Source of the DNA: Paenibacillus_F chitinolyticus_A
Lineage (GTDB): Bacteria > Bacillota > Bacilli > Paenibacillales > NBRC-103111
Assembly (NCBI RefSeq): GCF_045038035.1
Contig: NZ_CP173427.1
Coordinates: 5,518,001-5,582,000 of the forward strand
Length of the DNA stretch: 64,000 bases
Direction: 5' to 3'
Positions within the stretch are counted from its first letter, which is position 1; every line of letters begins with the position of its first letter. Positions 1 to 7,822 of this stretch are shown here, in pieces. A program made the translations under genes and the position numbers. Below the pieces are notes generated by a model that searched no databases, was not told the origin of the DNA, and saw nothing but the letters and a program-made list of their open reading frames with translations.

Positions 1-437
1 TCGTCCGGTTTAATGTAATCCATATACGTGCCGATACCCGCAATAGACACCGTTTCTTTTACATGCACAGACGCTAACGGCAGCCGCGACAAAGTATAAC
101 CCCTAATCCCCTTATCTGTATCAGGGATGGCAGACAGTTCCTTTGCAGGCTCGTAATTCAGGGTGATATCTTCGCTGGAAGCTCCGTTGGTTCCCATTAT
201 CCCCTTCTCCATTGTTTGAAAGGCAGCCGGCCAATTATCAAAGACAGGAAAGAGCAGGAGGCAGATCAGAAGACCTGTCAGCGGAGCAGCCATATAGACG
301 AATGGTTTTTTCAGTTTCTTTCTTTGGTTCTGTTCAACCCGTGTAAGGACCGTCTGCTTCATCTGTTCAGTGAATATGCCCCTTCCAATAGAGCTTTCCT
401 TAACCATTGCCGCCCAGTTCGTTTTCTCAGGATTCAT
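1..437 (-). CDS. Probable anti-sigma factor, membrane-anchored (C-terminus beyond window)
   Basis: The first 145 residues are visible and the gene runs off the left edge. The ATG at 437 overlaps the stop of the upstream ECF sigma gene by 11 bases, which implies translational coupling. A charged cytoplasmic N-terminus of about 40 residues, rich in Lys and Arg, precedes one hydrophobic segment at roughly residues 42-58. An outer domain follows. Position behind an ECF sigma gene and single-span topology are typical of anti-sigma or regulatory partners. I do not recognise a specific domain, and it does not look like the DUF4179 partner at 15733. The role is inferred from context. Confidence 0.6.
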   Translation of the reverse strand, partial: MNPEKTNWAAMVKESSIGRGIFTEQMKQTVLTRVEQNQRKKLKKPFVYMAAPLTGLLICLLLFPVFDNWPAAFQTMEKGIMGTNGASSEDITLNYEPAKELSAIPDTDKGIRGYTLSRLPLASVHVKETVSIAGIGTYMDYIKPD

Positions 438-966
438 GGTTTAGATTCCTCCATCTTCTTTCCACTTCTTTGCGTGCTCTGCTCATTCTTGACTTTACCG
501 TTCCTTCAGAGATATGAAGCAATTCCGCTATTTCTTGAATAGTCAACTCATGCTCCAGATTCAGAACAAGAACCTCTCTTAGTTTTCGGGATAAACCCAT
601 AATAATTTTGCGGAGATCAGCAACCGCCTGATTCGCCATATAGTCACCCTCGGCTGACTGTGCTACTTGAGTACTTTTCACATTTCCAAACAACAGAATC
701 CTCCGAAAATAACCGGATCTCAATTCATTAATCGCAATATTTCTCGTAATGGAAAAAAGCCAGGTTTTGAAAGAGGATTGTCCTCGAAAGGTAGACATTT
801 TCAAATGGACTTTAAGAAATACTTCCTGCGCAATATCGTTGGATTGTTCGTAATTTCCGGTCAATGCATAGGCATACCTCCACACATCGTCCCCATATTG
901 AGTCATCAAATTGTACAATTCCGTACTATCGACCTCTTGAAAATATTTCAGGTACTCTGTTTCCAA
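427..966 (-). CDS. ECF-type RNA polymerase sigma factor
   Basis: This is a sigma-70 family extracytoplasmic-function factor. Region 2 covers roughly residues 15-85 and includes DIAQEVFLKVH and the FKTWLFSITRNIAINELR block. Region 4 has the helix-turn-helix ELTIQEIAELLHISEGTVKSRMSRAR near the C-terminus. I chose the TTG start at 966 (179 aa) because GGGAGGGGG lies just upstream. A frame opening at 996 would place that ribosome-binding site inside the gene. The protein should direct polymerase to stress or envelope promoters under control of the overlapping downstream gene. The target regulon cannot be read from the window. Confidence 0.85.
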   Translation of the reverse strand: METEYLKYFQEVDSTELYNLMTQYGDDVWRYAYALTGNYEQSNDIAQEVFLKVHLKMSTFRGQSSFKTWLFSITRNIAINELRSGYFRRILLFGNVKSTQVAQSAEGDYMANQAVADLRKIIMGLSRKLREVLVLNLEHELTIQEIAELLHISEGTVKSRMSRARKEVERRWRNLNHES

Positions 967-1101
967 TTTTTGACCCCCTCCCAACCTATTAGACAAGATA
1001 CCGTCTTCAAAGTTCCCTTAATTTCGTTGGCACCAAATAAATATTTCCGAAATTAATTGGGTTAATAAGAATGCAAACGAAACTTATATGCACAGAAAAA
1101 A

Positions 1102-1125
1102 GGCCCAAGCCTATCTGCTTGGGAC
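1102..1125 (-). terminator. Rho-independent terminator after the TetR gene
   Basis: On the minus strand an AGGtCCCAAGC/GCTTGGGcCT hairpin with a 6-base loop is followed by a run of T. It lies about 100 bases downstream of the TetR-family gene. Confidence 0.75.
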
Positions 1126-1227
1126 CTTCTAGCCAAGATTATTGTTGCTTCTCTGCCATGGCCCCAGTCTGCTTGAACACGAAATTAGCGGGGCATGAAA
1201 CCTGTCGCTGTGGGTTTAAGAACACAT

Positions 1228-1845
1228 TTACTTTTTCAAACCGGCTGCAACGAAAGGTCCCTTTACCGTTAATGTAGAGAGGATTAGAGCCATCTCTTCG
1301 GGAGATTCTTTCCCGTCACCATTCAACCATTGCTGTACAACCCCCATATGTGCCGAAGCGATATAAGAAACTAAATACTCACTAGGAACAAGCAGAGTCT
1401 CCTGTTTAATAAGTGGAAATTCATTTCTTACAAACAGTGTATTCCACATGAAATCCTTCAATTTAGTCAGGAAATTCAGATCCCCTTTGGGCCCCGAGAC
1501 CGCTCTCATAAATTTCCGGTTCAGATTTAGATATTCAAAGATCGAAACCATAACGGTAAAAGGCGCCGTCGGGGAAACATTTGAGTCAAGGTCCGCAATA
1601 ATATTGACCAAGTTCTGTTTTACGATTTGGGACAACCCGATCATAAACTCCTCTTGGCATTTGGCTATTAGGTCATATTTATCTTGATAATGGGCATAAA
1701 AGGTCCCCCGATTAATTCTCGCTTTCGTCGTAATATCCTTGACTGTAACGGCTTCGAAACCCTTCTCCTCTATTAAATCGATTAACGCTTCCCGGATAGA
1801 CTCCTTCGTGCGAATGATTCGTAAATCCGTACTCGTTTCCCGCAA
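1228..1845 (-). CDS. TetR/AcrR-family transcriptional regulator
   Basis: The N-terminal 55 residues form a typical TetR DNA-binding domain, with a helix-turn-helix around VKDITTKARINRGTFYAHYQDK. The rest is an all-helical ligand/dimer domain, total 205 aa. It is transcribed away from the ABC cluster starting at 2103, separated by a 257-bp region carrying a candidate dyad operator at 1968-1979. This layout resembles the Bacillus yhgD (TetR) next to yhgE arrangement, since the ABC cluster includes a YhgE/Pip-like protein. It most likely represses the ABC genes and its own gene. The inducer is unknown. Confidence 0.85.
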   Translation of the reverse strand: MRETSTDLRIIRTKESIREALIDLIEEKGFEAVTVKDITTKARINRGTFYAHYQDKYDLIAKCQEEFMIGLSQIVKQNLVNIIADLDSNVSPTAPFTVMVSIFEYLNLNRKFMRAVSGPKGDLNFLTKLKDFMWNTLFVRNEFPLIKQETLLVPSEYLVSYIASAHMGVVQQWLNGDGKESPEEMALILSTLTVKGPFVAAGLKK

Positions 1846-1967
1846 AGCCAGTCATCTCCTTTATTAATGATATCGGACACATTCCTAAGTTGTGTTGGAT
1901 AACCGTCACATCGGCTATTTCTGATCATTGTTCCCTGTGTATTTTGTAATTATAATTGAATCAATAA

Positions 1968-1979
1968 ACAACACGTTGT
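1968..1979. promoter_or_regulatory. Candidate TetR-type operator
   Basis: ACAAC-AC-GTTGT is a 12-bp dyad in the divergent region between the TetR gene and the ABC operon. Short palindromes in this position are common TetR-family sites. No strong sigma-A promoter was obvious to me here, so this is an inference from location and symmetry. Confidence 0.35.
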
Positions 1980-2102
1980 CCTTTTTCTTCAATTATATCT
2001 GGAAATGAAGAAGGGTTCAACATCCTGTTGGCACCCCATCATTTAAAGGTTTTGAAACAGAAGATGTTCCGAAAATGAGGGAAGCGGAAAGGGGAATGAT
2101 AG

Positions 2103-3059
2103 ATGCCGCTTATTGAGATTGAACATTTGACAAAGGATTATGGTCATAATCGCGGGATTTTCGACGTTTCCTTTAGTATTGAAAAAGGGGAAGTTTACGG
2201 ATACTTAGGGCCCAATGGAGCGGGTAAGACGTCTACCATTCGCCATATTATGGGCTTTTCCCGCCCGCAGAAGGGGCACAGCTTAGTCAACGGACTTAAT
2301 AGCTGGGAGCATGCCAGCGAGATCCAAAAGAACCTTGGTTATCTGCCGGGTGAAATCGCTCTGCCCGAGTCACTGACCGGCAATCAATTTATCAAAATGA
2401 TGGCCGAATTACGGGGCATCACGGATATGACCCATACGAAAAACCTGATCAGGAAGTTTGAACTGGACCCGGCCGGCAGCTTGAAACGGATGTCTCTTGG
2501 GATGAAACGGAAGCTCGCTATCGTCACCGCTTTCATGCATGACCCCGCTGTACTTGTGCTTGATGAGCCTACAAGCGGATTAGACCCGATTATGCAGGCC
2601 CTCTTTATCGAGTTTATTAAGGAGGAGAAAGAGAAGGGCAAAACGATTTTAATATCGAGTCATATTTTTTCCGAAATCGACGCGACTTGCGACAAGATAT
2701 CCATCATCAAGGATGGCCGATTAATCTCTTCATTCGTGGCAGATGATTTGCGCCATAACGAGATCAAAACATTTAAGATCGAATTCAAAACCGAAGAATC
2801 GTTTAATCGTTTTGACCGTGAAGGAAAGGCACATGAAAAATGGGAGGCCCTGTCTTTAACGCCTCACAAACATCAAGCCCTGCTGCGTATTCACGATAAT
2901 GACATCAATGCTTTTATCTCTTTTATTGCCGACTATGAAGTAAAGTTCTTTTCGGAAATAAAGTTTACGCTTGAAGACTATTTCATGAAGTTTTATGACC
3001 GTCGTAACATCCAAGCAGCGGGAGGTGCCGAACCTGATGCCGTCTATCCAAATCAATAA
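2103..3059 (+). CDS. ABC transporter ATP-binding protein (first of tandem pair)
   Basis: This is the ATPase of an ABC-2-type exporter, 318 aa. Walker A is GPNGAGKTS near residue 40. The signature is degenerate (RMSLGMKRKLAI), Walker B is VLVLDEPTSGLDP, and the switch histidine lies in ISSHIFSEI. A C-terminal extension of about 90 residues follows the nucleotide-binding domain. AAAGGGG upstream supports the ATG at 2103. The gene overlaps the next one by 23 bases, and the two ATPases are clearly paralogous. It probably acts as a heterodimer with its neighbour to energise the permease at 3932. Confidence 0.9.
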   Translation: MPLIEIEHLTKDYGHNRGIFDVSFSIEKGEVYGYLGPNGAGKTSTIRHIMGFSRPQKGHSLVNGLNSWEHASEIQKNLGYLPGEIALPESLTGNQFIKMMAELRGITDMTHTKNLIRKFELDPAGSLKRMSLGMKRKLAIVTAFMHDPAVLVLDEPTSGLDPIMQALFIEFIKEEKEKGKTILISSHIFSEIDATCDKISIIKDGRLISSFVADDLRHNEIKTFKIEFKTEESFNRFDREGKAHEKWEALSLTPHKHQALLRIHDNDINAFISFIADYEVKFFSEIKFTLEDYFMKFYDRRNIQAAGGAEPDAVYPNQ

Positions 3060-3918
3060 TTTAACAAAAAACTTTGGCGATGGAAAAGGTGTGTTCAACC
3101 TCAACCTAACGATCGAGAAGGGCGAGGTTTTTGGATTCGTAGGAACGAATGGAGCCGGTAAAACAACAACTATTCGCCATATGATGGGTTTCTTGAAACC
3201 CGAAAGCGGCACTGCGACGATCAAAGGAATGGATTGTTGGACCGATTCTGCCGAGATCAAAAAGTGGATCGGTTATATTCCGGGAGAAATTGCATTTCCC
3301 GATGCACCGACCGGTTCTGAATTTTTAAGAAGGCAAGCGGAATTATTGGGATTAAAGGATATGTCCTATGCGGAGAGCATAATTAAAAAACTGCAGCTTG
3401 ATCCTACGGCCAACTTGAAAAGAATGTCCAAGGGGATGAAACAGAAAACGGCGATTGTCGCGGCTCTGATGGCCGATCCCGACATTTTGATTTTGGATGA
3501 GCCGACTACGGGATTAGACCCGCTCATGAGGGCCGAGTTCGTAGACATTTTGAAGGAAGAAAAGAAGAAAGGCAAAACGATTTTCATGTCGAGTCACATG
3601 TTTGAGGAAGTGGAGCACACGTGTGATAAGGTCGCGTTAATCAAAGGCGGGAAGTTGATTGCGGTCAAGCCGACAGCCGAGATAATGCACAACGAGAACA
3701 AAGTGTACAAAATCGAGTTCCTTTCCAGCAAGGATTACCGGCGCTTTTTGTCCGAGCCGTTTGATTTTGCCGAGAAACGGGAGAGCCGGAATCAGGTACT
3801 TGTCCGGATTAACGACCGTGACATCAATTTGTTATTTGGGACATTGAAGGGGTATCCAATCAGATTTATTGCGGAAAAGAAGTTTACGCTTGCCGACTAT
3901 TTCAAGGAATTACTATAA
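3037..3918 (+). CDS. ABC transporter ATP-binding protein (second of tandem pair)
   Basis: A second DrrA/CcmA-like ATPase of 293 aa. Walker A is GTNGAGKTT, the signature is RMSKGMKQKTAI, Walker B is ILILDEPTTGLDP, and the H-loop is MSSHMFEEV. The start at 3037 has GGGAGGTG 8-10 bases upstream and lies inside the end of the first ATPase gene; the frame opens earlier at 2995 without a suitable site. It is strongly similar to the preceding ATPase throughout, including the C-terminal tail ending KFTLADYF (KFTLEDYF in the partner). This indicates tandem duplication and a likely asymmetric dimer. Confidence 0.9.
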   Translation: MPSIQINNLTKNFGDGKGVFNLNLTIEKGEVFGFVGTNGAGKTTTIRHMMGFLKPESGTATIKGMDCWTDSAEIKKWIGYIPGEIAFPDAPTGSEFLRRQAELLGLKDMSYAESIIKKLQLDPTANLKRMSKGMKQKTAIVAALMADPDILILDEPTTGLDPLMRAEFVDILKEEKKKGKTIFMSSHMFEEVEHTCDKVALIKGGKLIAVKPTAEIMHNENKVYKIEFLSSKDYRRFLSEPFDFAEKRESRNQVLVRINDRDINLLFGTLKGYPIRFIAEKKFTLADYFKELL

Positions 3919-3931
3919 GGAGGAAGCACCG

Positions 3932-4717
3932 ATGCTCAGCAAACCGATTTTCAAACAAACATTGAAGGCGAATTTTAAATTATGGCTGATCTTTACCCTC
4001 ATCATGACGGTGTTTCACATGGTTTTAATTGCCGTGTTCGATCCAAAAACCTTATCCGACATGTCGGGTATGGTCAAGGACACCCCGCTTGCCAATTTGC
4101 TCGGAGAAGCTTCGTTTCTCGGCATGCTGGCCAAAACCTTCTACGGCATTCAGGGTATCCTGCTGCCGGTCGTCTTCATTATTATGACCGCCAACAGTCT
4201 CATCGCCTCGCAAGTCGACAGAGGTTCAATGGCATACTTGCTCTCTACACCGACGAAAAGGAGCACGGTCGTTCTTACTCAAGCGGTCTACCTGATTACA
4301 TCGCTTTTCGTTATGGTCCTGATCGTTAACTTGGCCGGTCTTGCTTCCATCCGTATTTTTCAAGGGGATCTCGACTTAAACAAGATGGATTATCTGAAGC
4401 TTAACATAGGTTTGTTTCTTTTAATGTTTGCAACCAGCGGTATTTCATTCTTTTTCTCCTGCTTATTCAATCTGTCTAAAAACTCTTTGGCGTGGGGAGC
4501 GGGAATACCGATGGCTTTTTTTCTCCTTAAATTGATGGGAGACGTGGACAGCAGCCTGGAAGGGTTAAAATATGTATCCATGAACGCTCTGTTCGATACG
4601 CATGCGATTTTAAACGGCGGCACTTACACGCTTCAATTTGTTGCGCTTGCTGTTGCAGGATCTGTGCTTTACATGCTGGGCATACGCGTCTTTAAACAAA
4701 AGGATTTGCCGTTATGA
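3932..4717 (+). CDS. ABC-2 type permease subunit
   Basis: A 261-aa integral membrane protein with about six hydrophobic segments, among them LWLIFTLIMTVFHMVLIAVF near the N-terminus. It has the usual layout of ABC-2 permeases: a cytoplasmic N-terminus, one long loop, then clustered spans. AAGGAGG is 10 bases before the ATG at 3932. The gene follows the second ATPase by 13 bases and precedes the YhgE/Pip-like gene by about 60 bases. It should form the membrane channel for the tandem ATPases. The substrate is unknown; a drug or a peptide such as the nearby TOMM product is possible. Confidence 0.85.
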   Translation: MLSKPIFKQTLKANFKLWLIFTLIMTVFHMVLIAVFDPKTLSDMSGMVKDTPLANLLGEASFLGMLAKTFYGIQGILLPVVFIIMTANSLIASQVDRGSMAYLLSTPTKRSTVVLTQAVYLITSLFVMVLIVNLAGLASIRIFQGDLDLNKMDYLKLNIGLFLLMFATSGISFFFSCLFNLSKNSLAWGAGIPMAFFLLKLMGDVDSSLEGLKYVSMNALFDTHAILNGGTYTLQFVALAVAGSVLYMLGIRVFKQKDLPL

Positions 4718-4776
4718 TGAATTGGAAAAACAACTTTCGACAATTACGGGTTTGATTAAAAAAGGAGTGGTTTATT

Positions 4777-5967
4777 ATGAACATGTTAAAAAACAAGCTC
4801 GCCTTATTAGCGCCAATTATTGCTTTCGTGGTCCTATTTATTTTTTCCCTTGCCCTTTTTCCATCCGTTCAAGTCCAGCCAAAGAACTTGCCCGTCGCCA
4901 TTGTCAACGAAGACCAGGGAGTGGAAATTCCGAATCAACCCAAGATGAACATGGGGCAGAATATCGTGGATATGATACAGAAAACCCCTTCCTCAACAAC
5001 CGGCGAGACCCCGGCCGTAAAATGGGTGACAGTCAATAATATCGAAGACGTACAACACGGCTTAAACGACCAAAACTATTACGCCGCCCTTGTGATTCCA
5101 AAAGATTTTAGTGCAAAGCAAGCTTCATTGCGCACCCCAACACCCACTTCGCCGGAAGTGCAAATCTTTATTAATCAGGGAATGAATACGGCAGCATCCA
5201 CAATGGCAGGGCAAATCTTGAACGGAGTCGTCGATAATATGAACAACAATGTTCGTGCCCAGCTCCTTGCAGGATTTAAAAACCAAGGAGCGACGCTGAC
5301 GACGGAGCAGGCTTCCGGCTTGGTAACCCCTATTGCCAAGAAGGTTACGAATGTCAATGAAATCGGCACGAATAGCGCAAACGGCAACGCCCCCATTTCA
5401 TTGTTCCAGCCGCTTTGGATGGCAAGTATGGCGAGCGCGGCGATAATTTTCATGGCCGTCAGCAAGACAGCTTCTAAAACCCGAAAAGAGAACCTTGCCG
5501 TGAAACTAACGCAAATTGTATGGGGCGCTGTGGTTGCGGTAATCGCCGGCTTCGGATTAACTTGGCTTGCAGGGAGTATGGTAGGACTTCATATTCCACA
5601 ATTTGCGGATACAGCACTTTTCTTAACCATTACCTTTTTCAGCTTTTTTCTTCTGATATCGGCCGTAATGTCATGGCTAGGCATTAAAGGAATTTCTCTC
5701 TTTGCCTTAATGCTCTTTTTTGGCGCTCCCTTACTCGCCTTGGCTCCAGAAATGATGTCCTCTTTCTATCGGGATTGGGTCTATTCTTGGCTGCCGATGC
5801 GTTATATGGTGGAAGGACTTAGAGAGTTGTTCTTCTTCGGTAAAGGGATAAGCTGGAATCATGCGGTATCCTCGCTTACTTGGATTGGGTTAGTGAGCGC
5901 CGTCGTTATCCTTGCTTCCGTTTTGAAGCCTCGTGCCGTACAAGAACAACAAAAACTTGAAGTCTAA
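4777..5967 (+). CDS. YhgE/Pip-like ABC-2 family membrane protein
   Basis: A 396-aa protein. An N-terminal span (roughly residues 9-32) is followed by a large extracytoplasmic domain starting LPVAIVNEDQGVEIP, which is the hallmark opening of YhgE/Pip (phage infection protein) family proteins. About five spans fill the C-terminal half from residue 215. AAGGAGTGG precedes the ATG. It closes the plus-strand operon begun at 2103 and is followed by a strong terminator. Family members sit in ABC-2 export systems. Here it may be a second permease half. A TetR regulator upstream repeats the yhgD-yhgE association. Confidence 0.8.
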   Translation: MNMLKNKLALLAPIIAFVVLFIFSLALFPSVQVQPKNLPVAIVNEDQGVEIPNQPKMNMGQNIVDMIQKTPSSTTGETPAVKWVTVNNIEDVQHGLNDQNYYAALVIPKDFSAKQASLRTPTPTSPEVQIFINQGMNTAASTMAGQILNGVVDNMNNNVRAQLLAGFKNQGATLTTEQASGLVTPIAKKVTNVNEIGTNSANGNAPISLFQPLWMASMASAAIIFMAVSKTASKTRKENLAVKLTQIVWGAVVAVIAGFGLTWLAGSMVGLHIPQFADTALFLTITFFSFFLLISAVMSWLGIKGISLFALMLFFGAPLLALAPEMMSSFYRDWVYSWLPMRYMVEGLRELFFFGKGISWNHAVSSLTWIGLVSAVVILASVLKPRAVQEQQKLEV

Positions 5968-6019
5968 ACTAAAGCTGTGCGGATTGCGAAGTGGTCATTG
6001 TCCCGCTTCCTCGAACAAC

Positions 6020-6051
6020 AAAAAGACCCGGTCTCTCGGCCGGGTCTTTTT
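6020..6051. terminator. Bidirectional terminator between ABC operon and TOMM cluster
   Basis: AAAAAGACCCGG and CCGGGTCTTTTT flank an 8-base loop. With A- and T-runs on both sides it can stop the plus-strand ABC operon and the converging minus-strand TOMM operon. The same hairpin plus flank recurs at 14889. Confidence 0.9.
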
Positions 6052-6092
6052 GCTGTTGTATGGAGGCGACCGCGGCTTGTAAAGCCACAATT
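6020..6092 (+). repeat. Dispersed repeat, copy 1 (hairpin plus ssrA-end-like flank)
   Basis: This copy matches 14889-14966. Both have a terminator hairpin with loop CTCTCGG, then a segment like gctgt-tgtatggaggcga, then cttgtaaa/gtagtaaa and ccacaatt. The tggaggcga part also matches the 3' acceptor end of ssrA, read from the plus strand. It may be a remnant of a tRNA/tmRNA-end insertion junction. Confidence 0.5.
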
Positions 6093-6187
6093 CGCCGCAA
6101 CATGCTGAATTGGATGTTTTTCTAACGGGATCTCATTGGCTGTCTCTAAACGACTACCGGCATCACAGGAGCGTTACCCATGCTCTG

Positions 6188-7768
6188 CTAGCCATGCAAC
6201 CCTCCCGTTAAGCGGGGGCTATGACGATAGGGTCCTATCGGGATTTGGATTAGGCTCGTTAATCCTTGCGAAGTCATCTTGTAGATCTCATCACATAATC
6301 GTGCATCGAATCCGAGGAGCGGATGTCCCCCTAATCCGACAGCCGTTGCCGCTAACAGCAGTCGCTGCAGCAGCATCCCCGCTTCCATCTGTTGGATGCG
6401 GTATCCCCTATACCCCATCTCTGCTACAAGATGATCCTTGTCTCCTGCAATATGAAAGCATAGCGGTACTTGGAACAGGTTCACATTATCCGAAGGCATT
6501 CCTTCCTGCAGTTGGAGCCGGTGATCCCCATGACGTACCAACCGTAACGCATGAGCAGCACTGTCATAATGGTAAGCGCCCTCCGGAATGCCTTCAACGT
6601 TATACAAACAGACGTACAGTGATACGCGGGAAACGGGGTTCTCACGGGCCCCATCCAAATCATTCCGATATCTGAAAGAAGCCGTGGCCTCCCGCAGCAG
6701 CAAGGCCAGCTGCTCTTGGCTTACCTTGCTCATCCTAAAATCACTGTCCGGTGAATACCGCCTCCGGCTTACTGACGCCAGATCATACAACAATCGCTTC
6801 ACGTAGGGCAGCACCACCACATGACCCCCGCGGTGAGCGATCTTCTTCTCCCCTGCTCGCGGTATCGATCGAAGCGATTCCAATAGGGAGGCTTCGTTCA
6901 TTTTGATCAGCATCGGAAATTCCTTAACCCTCCGGGAGCGGACGTAATGATGATGCCGAACCGTTGGCAGCTCCCGGCATAATTCGGCAGCGGAGACGCT
7001 CCCCTCTCCCTCTTTTCCATGGGCAAACCAAGGGATCGCCGGCTCCACCGACAGCGGAATCACCGCGTAAACACTCTCCTCTTGTTCGGATATTCCGAGA
7101 AGATGATTTGCGGCCCGATCAAGAAATTGGAAATACACTCGCGATGCAAAACCAAACCGTTTGGCCACCTCCAAGAGCTGTCCGATCAGCGCGCCTGCAT
7201 CCAGTCCTTGCAGGCGGTAGGAAAAACTATGGTATTTAAAAAAGTTTTTCCAAAACATGGTCGATATAAAAACCGTCCCAAAGCAAGCCGAAGCGTCATA
7301 GCGATTACCCGTAGCCCCGGCTAAATATGAATCGAAGTCGCCTTCGCGCAGCAGCACCAAGCGGTGGTGTGCCGCATCATAATGATAGACCCCTGCAGGC
7401 AAATCCTCTATCTTCAAATACACGTATAATTCATTCGGATATAACGCTCCCCCGGAGGGAGCAAACCGTCGGTACAGCTGCAGCAGGCCCATGGTTTGTA
7501 CCATGGAATTCGAGGCAAGAACGGACTGGGACAATTGAGTGAGCCCGAATACGTACCAGAGAAAATGACCCGTTCGACGAAGGTCGGGCTTCATTGGAGC
7601 CTCGCCGCCATCGAGCGTCAGCGGTATTTCCGGAGATAACGGAACCACAGGCAAGCCGCGATAGAGCTTATAGGCAAGCGGTCCGTCTTCCCAATCCACC
7701 TCCAAGTCCGGTGGTTTGGTCTCGTCAATGTCATAATGTAAATTGTACAGAAACGCCTCCAGACTCAT
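6188..7768 (-). CDS. SagB-type azoline dehydrogenase with duplicated nitroreductase domains
   Basis: This 526-aa protein is an FMN-dependent dehydrogenase of the SagB/ThcOx type, which oxidises thiazolines and oxazolines to thiazoles and oxazoles in TOMM peptides. The first domain (about residues 65-240) has the FMN-site motif RRFAPSGGALYP (100-111) and YRLQGLDAGALIGQL. The second (about 330-515) repeats the fold with SRRRYS and YRIQQMEAGMLLQRL, but its P-S-x-G motif is lost. AAGGAGGGACAAGG precedes the ATG. It is the last gene of the TOMM cluster, 54 bases after the YcaO gene, and ends near a terminator. Whether one or both domains bind FMN is unknown. Confidence 0.88.
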   Translation of the reverse strand: MSLEAFLYNLHYDIDETKPPDLEVDWEDGPLAYKLYRGLPVVPLSPEIPLTLDGGEAPMKPDLRRTGHFLWYVFGLTQLSQSVLASNSMVQTMGLLQLYRRFAPSGGALYPNELYVYLKIEDLPAGVYHYDAAHHRLVLLREGDFDSYLAGATGNRYDASACFGTVFISTMFWKNFFKYHSFSYRLQGLDAGALIGQLLEVAKRFGFASRVYFQFLDRAANHLLGISEQEESVYAVIPLSVEPAIPWFAHGKEGEGSVSAAELCRELPTVRHHHYVRSRRVKEFPMLIKMNEASLLESLRSIPRAGEKKIAHRGGHVVVLPYVKRLLYDLASVSRRRYSPDSDFRMSKVSQEQLALLLREATASFRYRNDLDGARENPVSRVSLYVCLYNVEGIPEGAYHYDSAAHALRLVRHGDHRLQLQEGMPSDNVNLFQVPLCFHIAGDKDHLVAEMGYRGYRIQQMEAGMLLQRLLLAATAVGLGGHPLLGFDARLCDEIYKMTSQGLTSLIQIPIGPYRHSPRLTGGLHG

Positions 7769-7822
7769 CCTTGTCCCTCCTTATATGAACGAGGGTGGTC
7801 CACCACGTCCACGTTTTTACAC

